DNA of 47,324 nucleotides from an uncultured Candidatus Competibacteraceae bacterium (GCA_903879705.1 CAIRMO010000054.1:1-47324), one strand, 5' to 3'. Shown: positions 1-7,887, counted from the first letter of the stretch. The notes: generated by a model from the letters alone, not told the origin. Translations and numbers: made by a program.

Positions 1-405
1 CAATTTACCAGTGAGGCGTTCACCGGTGTGCTGAAACGGGAAGGGATCACCATCAGCATGGATGGCCGCGGCCGCGCCTTGGACAACATTTTTGTGGAGC
101 GCCTCTGGCGGAGCGTCAAGCATGAAGACGTCTACCTGAAAGGCTATGCCAGCCTGGGCGAACTGACGCTCGGACTCGTTGAGTATTTTACCTTTTTTAA
201 TGGTGAGCGTCCTCATCAGTCCTTGGGCTATCAGACCCCCAACACGGTTTACCAAACCGCTCAAGGGGGTGGCGCGATGATCGTTCATCGTGGCGGTGGC
301 CTACCAGCGACTTCCCCCATTCCATCCTCTGGCACCGGAGAACCCCTCCCTATCGAACCGGGGCAGCGCCGAACCGCTGCGTATGAATCAGACACCACAG
401 CTTAA
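1..405 (+). CDS. IS3-family transposase (OrfB, integrase core), C-terminal fragment
   Basis: This is the end of a DDE transposase that cuts and joins IS3-family element ends. The visible frame starts mid-protein at base 1. It contains the end of the rve integrase core: a DNIFVERLWRSVKHEDVY stretch whose glutamate (visible residue 33) is the third catalytic acid, then the FFNGERPHQSLGYQTP signature of IS3/IS407-type OrfB proteins. About 55 residues, rich in Gly and Pro, extend past that signature, longer than is usual. The N-terminal half and orfA lie outside the window, so whether the element is intact cannot be judged. An internal GTG at 28 is not the true start. Confidence 0.85.
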   Translation, partial: QFTSEAFTGVLKREGITISMDGRGRALDNIFVERLWRSVKHEDVYLKGYASLGELTLGLVEYFTFFNGERPHQSLGYQTPNTVYQTAQGGGAMIVHRGGGLPATSPIPSSGTGEPLPIEPGQRRTAAYESDTTA

Positions 406-444
406 ACCTACCCCAGTTCTGTCTTGACCATGAGGTCCACTTCA
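1..444 (+). mobile_element. IS3-family insertion sequence, 3' end only
   Basis: The window opens inside an IS3-family element. Its transposase frame is open from base 1 and stops at 405. After the stop, a non-coding tail ends in TGAGGTCCACTTCA (431-444); its reverse complement starts TGAAGTGGACC, the TG...CA form typical of IS3-family termini. The last base is inferred from that form. A MITE-like repeat begins three bases later, so several elements are stacked here. Confidence 0.7.
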
Positions 445-447
445 GCC

Positions 448-560
448 TATAGGAATCCGACTCAAGTTGTGGAATTTATCGTAGCACGGGCATCTTGCCC
501 GTGGGCTAAACAGGGGCAGGATGCCCGTTCTACCTCTACAACCGGTTTAGGATGCCTATA
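448..560 (+). mobile_element. MITE-like repeat, copy A
   Basis: A non-coding element of about 113 bp with imperfect terminal inverted repeats: TATAGGAATCC on the left and GGATGCCTATA on the right, 10 of 11 matching. Inside is a perfect hairpin, CACGGGCA-TCT-TGCCCGTG, followed by a second GC hairpin half. Related copies occur near 11737-11830 (inverted) and 32169-32255. The left 28 bases match the left end of the IS630-family element at 46972 at 24 positions, so this is probably a non-autonomous derivative that inserts at TA. Confidence 0.65.
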
Positions 561-561
561 G

Positions 562-766
562 CCCCCTTCCGCATCAGGCTTGCAGATTCGCTTCTTCCTC
601 ACGGATTCGGCTTACCCCTTTCGGGGATGGGGTACGTTGTCCCGCCAGCTTCATACCGTCCCGTTACCAAGGCCGCATGTGGCGGTAGGCTACTGCCGAG
701 GGAACGGCAGGTTCCATCATGGATTTCTCCCAGTGAAACAATTAGTTGGACGACATCACGTCGCAC
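562..766 (-). mobile_element. probable group II intron 5' fragment (domain I), truncated
   Basis: Read on the minus strand from 766, the sequence starts GTGCGACG, matching the GUGYG 5' consensus of group II introns. It continues into a structured region with GNRA-type hairpins such as CCCCGAAAGGGG and a purine-rich GAGGAAGAAGCGAATCTGC segment of the kind found in domain I. No reverse transcriptase, domain V or 3' end is present: the sequence stops where MITE copy A begins. Neither small plus-strand frame across it looks like a protein. Identification is from the 5' consensus and hairpins only; a covariance search would decide. Confidence 0.45.
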
Positions 767-779
767 ATAGGAGACCTAT

Positions 780-887
780 ATGGATGCCCTTTATAGCAGG
801 GTAATACAAGACCCCGATGCTCAAATTTACGCTCCCAACCTTCCTTCACACTCCCAACCTTCCTTCATGTACCTCCCGCGACCATGA
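780..887 (+). CDS. short ORF (35 aa) overlapping the DUF5682 gene start
   Basis: A short frame begins ATGGATGCC at 780, behind a good ribosome site (AGGAG at 769-773, spacing 6). It ends in an ATGA overlap with the next gene's start at 884. The downstream gene has no clear ribosome site of its own, so this ORF may act as a coupling leader. It contains a 17-bp sequence duplicated with 19-bp period (832-848 and 851-867). The peptide matches no family I know. It may equally be the rewritten edge of a gene lost when the mobile elements accumulated just upstream. Confidence 0.3.
   Translation: MDALYSRVIQDPDAQIYAPNLPSHSQPSFMYLPRP
832..867 (+). repeat. two-copy 19-bp-period tandem repeat
   Basis: CTCCCAACCTTCCTTCA occurs at 832-848 and again at 851-867, separated by CA. 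It lies directly upstream of the DUF5682 gene and within the short ORF at 780-887. Confidence 0.8.
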
Positions 888-3187
888 GCATACAAACCGC
901 GACTGACAAGGTTCATCTGTTTGGCATCCGCCACCACGGCCCTGGCTGTGCCCGGAGTCTGGTTCGGGCGCTGGAAGCCTTGCAGCCGGACTGTGTTCTC
1001 ATCGAAGGTCCGCCCGAAGCCGACAGTCTGGTGGCGTTGGTGAGCGCAGAGGACATGGTGCCGCCGGTGGCGTTATTGCTGTATGCCCCGGACGAACCGC
1101 AACGCGCCGCGTTCTACCCGTTCGCCGAGTTCTCGCCGGAATGGCAGGCGATGCGTTATGCCACGCAAACCGGGGTTCCGGTCCGGTTCATGGATTTGCC
1201 GCAAACCCACGCGCTGGCGCTGGAAAAGGAGCGCGAGCCGGTGGAGCTGGTCCCGGCTAACGATCTGGCTAAGGGGACCGAAACAGCGATCATGGACAAC
1301 GATCCCCGGTTGCGTTATGACCCGCTCGGCTGGCTGGGACGGGCCGCCGGCTATGGCGACGGCGAGGAATGGTGGGAACACACGGTTGAACAGCGTCAGG
1401 ACAGCGCGGAACTGTTTACCGCTATCGCCGAGGCGATGACCGCGGTGCGGGCTGAAACCCCACCGTTGACCGATCCGTTCCGGGCGCGGCGCGAGGCATT
1501 GCGTGAGGCGTACATGCGGAAAACTATCCGGGCGGCGCGAAAGGAAGGCCGGGAGCGGATCGCGGTGGTGTGCGGCGCATGGCATGTCCCGGCGCTGGCC
1601 CAGATGCTGGGCGTCGGCACGGATAATGACCTGCTCAAGGGCTTGCCGAAACTGAAAGTCGAAGCGACCTGGATTCCGTGGACGTATGACCGGCTGGCGG
1701 CGGAAAGCGGCTACGGGGCGGGAGTCGATTCGCCGGCCTGGTATGAGCATCTGTGGCGGCGCGGCGGACGGGCAGATCCGGCGGCCTGGTTCGCACGAGT
1801 TGCCCGGCTGTTGCGCGAGGCCGAAATCGACTGCTCATCGGCCCATCTGATCGAATGTGTGCGACTAGCGGAAACTCTGGCAGCCGTGCGTAACCGACCG
1901 GGGCCGGGTTTGACCGACCTGTTGGAAGCAGCCAGTACGATTCTTACGACCGGCGAAGATGCGCCCTTGCGCCTGATTCGCCGCGAACTGATCATCGGTC
2001 GCCGGCTCGGTCAAGTCGCCTCCGGGACTCCGACCGTCCCCTTGCAGCGCGATCTGGAGCGGCGTTGCAAAACCCTCCGTCTCACCCTCAGCCCCACCCG
2101 TGAACCCCTCGAACTGGATTTGCGAAAAGAGAATGATCTCGTTCGCAGCCAATTCCTGTACCGGGTGCGACTGCTGCGGATTCCGTGGGGCGAAGTGACT
2201 CAGGCCCGGAGTGGCAAAGGCACTTTCCGCGAGATCTGGGCGTTGCAGTGGCAACCGGAATTCGCGTTGACGGTGATTGAAGCCGCTCTTTACGGTAATA
2301 CGGTCGCGGAGGCAGCGGCAGCGCTGGCCCGGCGCACCGCGATTGAAGCCCGCGATTTGCCCGCACTGACGGAACTGGTTAGCCAACTGCTGCTGGCCGA
2401 TCTACCCGCCGCGCTGGCTGACGCCATGCAGGAACTGGAAAATCGTGCGGCATTGACCGGCGACCTTTCGCAATTGATGGCCGCGATTCTGCCGCTGGCG
2501 CAGGTTTCCCGCTACGGCGATGTCCGCCAGACCGATGCCGCTCAGGTGCTGCATGTTCTCGATAGTCTGATCGTGCGGGTGTGCATTGGGCTGGGAGTCG
2601 CCTGCCAGGCGCTGGATGACGAGGCCGCCGCCAGCATGGCCGGACGGATCAACCGCCTGCATACCGCGATCAAGCTGGTGGATCGGCCAGAGCATCTTGA
2701 CGACTGGTTGACTGCGCTGCGACAGATCGCCGACGCCGGCAGCGTCCATCATCAAGTACAGGGCCGCGCCGCCCGGTTGCTGTTTGATGAACGCCACGGG
2801 GATGCCGGGGATACCGCCGACCGGATGAGCCGCGCCCTGAGCCGGGCGGTTTCGCCGGAAGCCGCCGCTGCCTGGCTGGAAGGCTTTCTCAGCGACGGCG
2901 GGATGATCCTGGCCCACGATGACGCGCTGTTCCGGTTGCTGGATCAATGGGTGATCGGGCTGAGCGCCGACCATTTCACCCAGGCATTGCCGCTGGTGCG
3001 CCGCACCTTTGCGACCTTCCCGTGGCCGGCGCGCCGCCAGATCGGTGCGCGGGTTCAACGCGGTGCGAGCCGCGAACCGGCATTACGAGCGGGAGCTGTA
3101 GCGGAGGATCACTGGAATCTGGCCCGCGCCGAGGCGCTGATTCCAACCTTGAGTCTGATTCTGGGCATCGGAGCGAAAACTGAATGA
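884..3187 (+). CDS. DUF5682 family protein, MoxR/vWA-associated, TIKI/TraB-like N-terminus
   Basis: A large cytoplasmic protein of 767 aa with no signal peptide or membrane segments. The N-terminal LFGIRHHGPG (G14 to G21) is the hallmark I associate with DUF5682. Three elements line up with the metal-dependent TIKI/TraB/EreA-type fold: GIRH (14-17), a following strand with a glutamate in LIEGPP (E41), and GAWH (231-234). The rest is long, Leu/Ala-rich and probably helical. Its stop overlaps the start of the vWA gene (ATGA), so the two are one operon. From memory, such proteins are usually encoded beside a MoxR-type AAA+ ATPase, which is absent here because mobile DNA ends just upstream. The biochemical activity is unknown and the hydrolase suggestion is inference. 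Confidence 0.8.
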   Translation: MSIQTATDKVHLFGIRHHGPGCARSLVRALEALQPDCVLIEGPPEADSLVALVSAEDMVPPVALLLYAPDEPQRAAFYPFAEFSPEWQAMRYATQTGVPVRFMDLPQTHALALEKEREPVELVPANDLAKGTETAIMDNDPRLRYDPLGWLGRAAGYGDGEEWWEHTVEQRQDSAELFTAIAEAMTAVRAETPPLTDPFRARREALREAYMRKTIRAARKEGRERIAVVCGAWHVPALAQMLGVGTDNDLLKGLPKLKVEATWIPWTYDRLAAESGYGAGVDSPAWYEHLWRRGGRADPAAWFARVARLLREAEIDCSSAHLIECVRLAETLAAVRNRPGPGLTDLLEAASTILTTGEDAPLRLIRRELIIGRRLGQVASGTPTVPLQRDLERRCKTLRLTLSPTREPLELDLRKENDLVRSQFLYRVRLLRIPWGEVTQARSGKGTFREIWALQWQPEFALTVIEAALYGNTVAEAAAALARRTAIEARDLPALTELVSQLLLADLPAALADAMQELENRAALTGDLSQLMAAILPLAQVSRYGDVRQTDAAQVLHVLDSLIVRVCIGLGVACQALDDEAAASMAGRINRLHTAIKLVDRPEHLDDWLTALRQIADAGSVHHQVQGRAARLLFDERHGDAGDTADRMSRALSRAVSPEAAAAWLEGFLSDGGMILAHDDALFRLLDQWVIGLSADHFTQALPLVRRTFATFPWPARRQIGARVQRGASREPALRAGAVAEDHWNLARAEALIPTLSLILGIGAKTE

Positions 3188-4392
3188 ATCCAGCCCATCC
3201 CCTTTCCTCATCAGAACGGTTGCGTCGCTGGCGGTTGGTACTGGGTGGCGCTGCCGCCGATGGAACCGGCTGTGCGCTGACCGGTGCCGACCTTGAAATC
3301 GACCGGGCGCTGGCTTCGCTCTATGACGTGGGTCTGGAAGGCGGCGCTGATCTGGCGAAAACCGGTCAACGCAATGGCGGTTCCGGGCTATCACAACCCG
3401 GCGTCGCCCGCTGGTTGGGCGACATCCGCAAGTATTTCCCCAGTACGGTGGTGCGGGTGCTGCAAAAGGACGCGCTGGAACGGCTGAAGTTGCACCAGTT
3501 ATTGCTGGAGCCGGAACTGCTGGAAGCGGTCGAACCGGACGTGCATCTGGTGGCCACGCTGCTGGCGTTGCGCGGTGTCATCCCGGCATCTACCCGGGAA
3601 ACAGCGCGGATCGTGGTGCGCAAGGTGGTGGACGAGCTGATGCGCCGCTTGCAGGAACCGTTACGGTCGGCGGTCAGCGGGGCGCTGAACCGTGCTGAAC
3701 GCAACCGCCGCCCCCGGTTCGCCGAGATGGACTGGCCGCGCACCATCCGCGCCAATCTGCGCCACTATCAGGCGGAGTATCAAACCATTATCCCGGAAAC
3801 CCGAATCGGCTTTGGCCGGAAACGGCAACGCACTCAGCGGCAAGTGATCCTCTGCATTGATCAGAGCGGTTCGATGGCGGCGTCAGTCGTCTATTCAAGT
3901 ATTTGCGGCGCGGTGATGGCTTCGTTGCCGGCGGTCAAAACCCATCTGGTGGTGTTTGATACGGCGGTGGTTGACCTGACCGAACAGCTTGATGATCCGG
4001 TGGAATTGCTGTTCGGGACCCAACTGGGCGGCGGCACCGATATCAATCGGGCGGTCGGCTATTGCCAGAGCCTGATCCAGGATCCGGCCAATACCATCCT
4101 GGTGCTGATTTCCGACCTGTTTGAAGGCGGGGTGGCGGAAAACTTGCTGCGTCGCGCCAACGATTTGGTGCAAAGCGGTGTCCAGTTTATCGCGCTGCTG
4201 GCGCTGGCGGACAGCGGCGCTCCGGCCTATGACCGCGACCTCGCCGCCCGGCTAGCCATGCTGGATGTTCCCAGCTTCGCCTGCACTCCTGATTTGTTCC
4301 CTGACCTGATGGCCGCTGCGATTAAGCGAGAGGACATTAATCAATGGGCGGCGCGGCATGAATTGGCGACTGCTCGGCCAGCCAGAGTTTAA
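3184..4392 (+). CDS. vWA domain protein (CoxE-like, MIDAS motif)
   Basis: A 402-aa soluble protein whose C-terminal half is a von Willebrand factor A domain with a complete metal-ion-dependent adhesion site: DQSGS (D226 to S230), T285 in GGGTDIN, and D311 in LISDLFEGG. The N-terminal half (about residues 1-215) is helical and basic towards the end. In MoxR-vWA systems the vWA protein works with an AAA+ ATPase to remodel or load metal into a target; that role here is inferred from family and neighbourhood. The start codon overlaps the upstream stop by ATGA, indicating translational coupling. The gene converges with the HIT-family gene, 27 bp away. Confidence 0.85.
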   Translation: MNPAHPLSSSERLRRWRLVLGGAAADGTGCALTGADLEIDRALASLYDVGLEGGADLAKTGQRNGGSGLSQPGVARWLGDIRKYFPSTVVRVLQKDALERLKLHQLLLEPELLEAVEPDVHLVATLLALRGVIPASTRETARIVVRKVVDELMRRLQEPLRSAVSGALNRAERNRRPRFAEMDWPRTIRANLRHYQAEYQTIIPETRIGFGRKRQRTQRQVILCIDQSGSMAASVVYSSICGAVMASLPAVKTHLVVFDTAVVDLTEQLDDPVELLFGTQLGGGTDINRAVGYCQSLIQDPANTILVLISDLFEGGVAENLLRRANDLVQSGVQFIALLALADSGAPAYDRDLAARLAMLDVPSFACTPDLFPDLMAAAIKREDINQWAARHELATARPARV

Positions 4393-4419
4393 AAAGCGGC
4401 AACGTCAGCCGCGCCGGAA

Positions 4420-5622
4420 TCAGGGCAAGATTCTCCCAGGGGGTGCGTTTGATGGTGGCCTCGAGCCACGCGCTGGATTCATTGTTGCGACGACTTCTCG
4501 TAAATAAGTTGCTGCGTTTATGGCGCTTTCCTGGCATACCCAAAGGCCCAGTTGCTCAAAACCTCCGATTTCCTGAGTATGTGCAAAAAACTCCAGATAC
4601 AGACCCGCTCCCGGCCCATTATTAACCGTCATATTAAACGCCGGGTCTCGCCCTAATAATGGCATAATGTGCAGTAAGGCACGAATTGCATCCTGAATTC
4701 CCTGGGTTACCTCGCGCATTTCGTCAATCGTTAATTCATGCAGATATTGACGATCCGGGTTCTTGAGCAAGAGCAACATGTCATAGGGTCGCCGCATAAA
4801 ATAGGGAACGATCAAGACGACGTTGTCATAATCGCGGATCATCAACTCCGCCGGATTTTCCCGCAACAGATAGTCACTAAAATACGCCTGATGCCGTTGG
4901 GAAAAGCACCAGTTGTTATAAAAACAGCGTGGCATAATATTACTGTAGCCGATTTGTTGATGGCCATGCGCCAACGAGCCTCCCGCGAGTTGACCGTGAT
5001 TTTTGATAATTGAAACAAAGCCATGCGTTGGTTTGCGGGGAGGTGGGATTTCGGACGGTGGCATCAATCCTTCCGACTCATACAACAACTTTTGTTCGAG
5101 CGCCGCCAGTCGTTGCAACACAATCAGTCCATCTTCCAACGACAGGTTATGCCAATCCTGATCATGGTGTGATGAAGTCCATTGCAGAAAATGGAAGCCA
5201 TAGGATTGCCGTCCAGTATGGGTAGGATCGGGATAGAGAGGTTGTTGGCGACATTCTTCCAGGACATTCTGCAATGGATAGATAATCGGAAACAAATTTT
5301 TATTGATGAACGTGGCCCCTTGACTTAATCGCGCCACATCAATAACACCCGTCGTCTTGCCTTGGCAAATAACGCACGGTTTTTCCGCCGGGGTTAAAGG
5401 AATTTTCACGGTTTCTGAATCGTGAGGGCGTCGTGCCCGAGTGGAATTATAGACAATCAATTCGCCATCTCGGGGATCAATCTGACAGATAGAATCCGGA
5501 AGAAAGGGAATCATCTGCTGTTCGGCATGGAACAATTCGTTCAACTGTTGCATGGACAATTGGTCGATGGATTCCGCTTGCATAATGGTTTGTAGCTGTT
5601 CCCAACTGAGTTGTTGGGTCAT
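4420..5622 (-). CDS. HIT-superfamily nucleotidylyltransferase (GalT / ADP-glucose phosphorylase-like)
   Basis: A 400-aa protein resembling galactose-1-phosphate uridylyltransferases and ADP-glucose phosphorylases, which move a nucleotide between sugar phosphates through a histidine-NMP intermediate. CVIC (C83, C86) fits the zinc site. SLAHGHQQ gives H219-x-H221-x-Q223, matching the H-P-H-G-Q order of E. coli GalT (H164, H166, Q168) but with Gly for Pro. H221 would be the nucleophile. The start at 5622 follows AAGGA with 7-base spacing. The gene stands alone. Other glucan genes are 25 kb away, so a link with ADP-glucose is only a possibility; the true substrate cannot be read from sequence. 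Confidence 0.7.
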   Translation of the reverse strand: MTQQLSWEQLQTIMQAESIDQLSMQQLNELFHAEQQMIPFLPDSICQIDPRDGELIVYNSTRARRPHDSETVKIPLTPAEKPCVICQGKTTGVIDVARLSQGATFINKNLFPIIYPLQNVLEECRQQPLYPDPTHTGRQSYGFHFLQWTSSHHDQDWHNLSLEDGLIVLQRLAALEQKLLYESEGLMPPSEIPPPRKPTHGFVSIIKNHGQLAGGSLAHGHQQIGYSNIMPRCFYNNWCFSQRHQAYFSDYLLRENPAELMIRDYDNVVLIVPYFMRRPYDMLLLLKNPDRQYLHELTIDEMREVTQGIQDAIRALLHIMPLLGRDPAFNMTVNNGPGAGLYLEFFAHTQEIGGFEQLGLWVCQESAINAATYLREVVATMNPARGSRPPSNAPPGRILP

Positions 5623-5732
5623 ATTTATTCCTTAATTGGGTAGAAGAAAAATTGGTGCCATTGATCGGGCAACGAGTGAAGATTCAGCCATGAATCCGGA
5701 TCCAAACCTACCCGGAGTTCCTGCATCGGTTC

Positions 5733-5933
5733 TTACGTCTTCCCGCCCTTCCGGCCTGTATCACCACGGCGACCATTGCTAAACCGGGCTGGACGGGGAG
5801 GGCGATTTTTGGCTTCGTCGCTAAACCGGAATCGTCCGGCCAGTACGCAGCCTTTCATACCCGGATCGCAGGTTCGACCCTGGATGTGCTGGCACGTCCC
5901 ATTCAATTCGTGCGGACAACCCCAACCGCTCAT
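5733..5933 (-). CDS. small four-cysteine conserved protein
   Basis: A 66-aa basic protein with cysteines at 6, 14, 22 and 29 in a CPHELNGTC...CDPGMKGC arrangement, consistent with a small metal-binding module. The C-terminal third is Arg/Lys/Gly-rich and probably disordered. I believe similar small proteins occur in gammaproteobacteria, but I know no function. I chose ATG at 5933 because GGAG sits 7 bases before it; a GTG ten codons earlier (5963) has no ribosome site. No operon partner is evident. Confidence 0.55.
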   Translation of the reverse strand: MSGWGCPHELNGTCQHIQGRTCDPGMKGCVLAGRFRFSDEAKNRPPRPARFSNGRRGDTGRKGGKT

Positions 5934-6110
5934 GCGTTTTCTCCGTTCCTGTTCCGCTTTCACTCTGTATTAGCCAACGCTACCCGCTTCAAGCCGATGC
6001 GGCAAGCGGTATTAAGTGTTTGATTTGCTTTTGCAGGAAATCGGTGAAAGCTCTGAAACTATAGTTTTTGACCAACGTAATCGGTGGTAAGCCCTTCCCG
6101 CACAACCGGA

Positions 6111-6139
6111 TTGAAAAAGGGGTTTTTTTGTGATACACT
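6111..6139 (+). promoter_or_regulatory. candidate sigma-70 promoter for the 91-aa gene
   Basis: TTGAAA (6111-6116) and TACACT (6134-6139) are separated by 17 bases. Transcription from here would give a leader of about 170 nt before the ATG at 6315, unusually long. I found no known riboswitch in it. Confidence 0.4.
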
Positions 6140-6314
6140 CTTGGCCCGGTGGCGTATCAAGTTGCCTTGGAGAGTCCGCAACGACCGGCGCTGCCAGGTG
6201 CAAACCGACAAGACACTTCCCCCACTGATCATGGACGTCGGGGTCGATGAGCGCCTTGTGAATCCGGCTTGGGGCCGGATGAAAAAGGGTCGTTTGCAGG
6301 GTTGGAGGTGTGTG

Positions 6315-6590
6315 ATGTTGACTTATGAAGATTGTGTAGGACTGACTGATTTGGAAGAAGATGAAATCGACGCGATCGCACAGCACGAGCATGTGCCGGA
6401 GATCGTTGCCGCTGAACTGGGTTGTTGCCTGATTCACCAACTGGGCGGCGAATCGTCCATTAAGAAGATCATTCTTGAAGATGTTGAAGAAGCCCGCCGG
6501 CATGGACACCCGCAAGAGGCCGCGCATTGGCGGCAGGTGCTGGATCATTTCTGTGTGGCGCATCCAATGCCGGTGCGCCAAGCCGCTTAA
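6315..6590 (+). CDS. conserved small helical protein (91 aa), function unknown
   Basis: A 91-aa acidic, mostly helical soluble protein beginning MLTYEDC, with EEDEIDAIAQHEHVPEIVAAELG in the first half and a HP-x-Q-AAHWRQVLDHF segment near the end. I have the impression of similar proteins in other gammaproteobacteria, but no assigned role. The open frame runs upstream to 6084, yet the start at 6315 is preferred: GGAGG lies at 6304-6308 with 6-base spacing and the upstream part does not look like protein. The opposite-strand frame 6012-6581 is a shadow. A palindromic repeat follows directly. Confidence 0.7.
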   Translation: MLTYEDCVGLTDLEEDEIDAIAQHEHVPEIVAAELGCCLIHQLGGESSIKKIILEDVEEARRHGHPQEAAHWRQVLDHFCVAHPMPVRQAA

Positions 6591-6591
6591 G

Positions 6592-6639
6592 CACCCCTTA
6601 TCCCCTCTCCCCCGTGAATGAGGGAGGGGGCTGGGGTGT
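6592..6639 (+). repeat. imperfect palindrome after the 91-aa gene
   Basis: CACCCCTTATCCCCTCTCCC and GGGAGGGGGCTGGGGTG form an imperfect inverted repeat around a 10-base loop. It resembles a common intergenic dispersed palindrome and may also act as a terminator, though no T-tract follows. Confidence 0.5.
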
Positions 6640-7044
6640 GCGCGCCAACTTAATCTCTTTTTGTTGGCTGCGCACCTGAACCGGTTGGCAGAGGTCGGTT
6701 GCCGTCGTCGTCTTCAGCACCGCATCCACGCAGGTTTTCTGGCCCTCGTGATCATAAAGATTGAGACCGAGCGGCTTGTAACACACGACTAAACTAATAC
6801 CCCGCCCCGATCCGCCTGCTTAAACCACATCGGCATGGCGTTATGGCATGGGCAACGCCCGTACACCATCGACCAGGGTATCGTCGGCGTTGCCTCGACA
6901 CTGTGCGATGGCGGAGTCTGCTACACAATTTACCGGTGAACCGGTATCTTCCATATCCCCCGGCTGGATGATCGCACGTTCACGCGCTGAAGTATGATGT
7001 CGCCGCTTACCTGTTCACATCGATTCTTGCCGAGGAGCGTTTTT
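6640..7044. other. intergenic stretch, no gene called
   Basis: About 400 bases with only one small minus-strand frame (6598-6786). That frame has no ribosome site and its 3' part runs through the palindrome, so I do not call it. A CGTTCACGCGCTGAAG region near 6980 probably includes the promoter of the next gene, but no clear -35/-10 pair stands out. Confidence 0.5.
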
Positions 7045-7887
7045 ATGCAATTGAATAAAATCAGCGGGATGGCTCTAGGGAGCCTGCTAGCGCTGAGCGG
7101 TCAGGCGCTGGCGGCCGGGGTGCCTGAGAAGGAGACATCGCCGGATCCGAATAAAATCGTCCAGCGGATGTGCGATTACCTGAAATCCCTGGATCGGTTT
7201 TCCTTCCGCGCCGAGATCACCGACGATCAGGTCTACACCGGGGGCAAGAAACTCCAGTACGCCTTTGAAACCGAGACCTTTGTGCAGCGGCCCGATAAGC
7301 TGCGGGTCAACGCCGAAGGTGACTTGGTCAAAAAGCAGTTCTTCCTTGAGGGCAGGACCTTGACCCTGTATGACCCGGCGGACAAGGTTTATGCCACCGT
7401 CGAGGTTCCCGCCGATATCGAAGGCGCGTTGGCGAAAGCGGATCAGGAGCTGAAATTCCGGGTAGCTCTTGCTGATCTGGCCAGCCCGAAACTGTGCGAA
7501 CACCTGGCCAAGGGCCAGACTCATGCTCTGTATGTCGGTTCGAGCAAGGTGCGGGGAGTTACCACTGATCATCTGGCTTTTGACCGGAACGACATCCAGT
7601 TTCAACTCTGGATTGCCCTTGGCGAAAAACCGGTACCGGTGAAAATCCTGATCAACCAGAAAAACCTTCCAGCTGCTCCGCAATGGACGGCCTACGTCCG
7701 CGATTGGAATAACGCACCCCAGCTAAAGCCCGGAACCTTTGCCTTTACCGCGCCGACCGGGGTGCAGAAGATCAAGTTCGTGTCGCCGCCTGCGCCGGTA
7801 TCGGCTCCCGCTGCGGCACAACTGAAACCCGTACAGCCTGTCGCAGAACCTGCTGCTCAGCCTGCCAAGACCGGAGAAAAACCATGA
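7045..7887 (+). CDS. exported DUF2092-type protein (LolA-like fold)
   Basis: A 280-aa secreted protein. A signal peptide covers residues 1 to about 23, ending ALA-A. Next comes a domain of about 200 residues resembling DUF2092 proteins, which share the LolA/LppX-like half-barrel of lipid-binding periplasmic proteins. Recognisable pieces are DPNKIVQRMCDYLKSLDRFSF near the mature start and a central TLTLYDPADKVYATV strand pair. The last 40 residues are a Pro/Ala-rich tail. The start at 7045 has GAGGAG seven bases upstream; the longer frame from 6994 would bury the signal peptide. Its stop overlaps the next start (ATGA), so it is coupled to the glycine-rich protein. Ligand unknown. Confidence 0.7.
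   Translation: MQLNKISGMALGSLLALSGQALAAGVPEKETSPDPNKIVQRMCDYLKSLDRFSFRAEITDDQVYTGGKKLQYAFETETFVQRPDKLRVNAEGDLVKKQFFLEGRTLTLYDPADKVYATVEVPADIEGALAKADQELKFRVALADLASPKLCEHLAKGQTHALYVGSSKVRGVTTDHLAFDRNDIQFQLWIALGEKPVPVKILINQKNLPAAPQWTAYVRDWNNAPQLKPGTFAFTAPTGVQKIKFVSPPAPVSAPAAAQLKPVQPVAEPAAQPAKTGEKP

Noticed and set aside
5865-5885. GGTTCGACC string resembling a tRNA T-arm
   Set aside because: No acceptor, D-arm or anticodon arm can be drawn, and it lies inside the four-cysteine protein gene.
6012-6581. 189-codon minus-strand frame opposite the 91-aa gene
   Set aside because: The plus-strand frame has a strong ribosome site and protein-like sequence; the minus frame has neither.
6598-6786. 62-codon minus-strand frame
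   Set aside because: No ribosome site, its end is read through the palindromic repeat, and it resembles no family.
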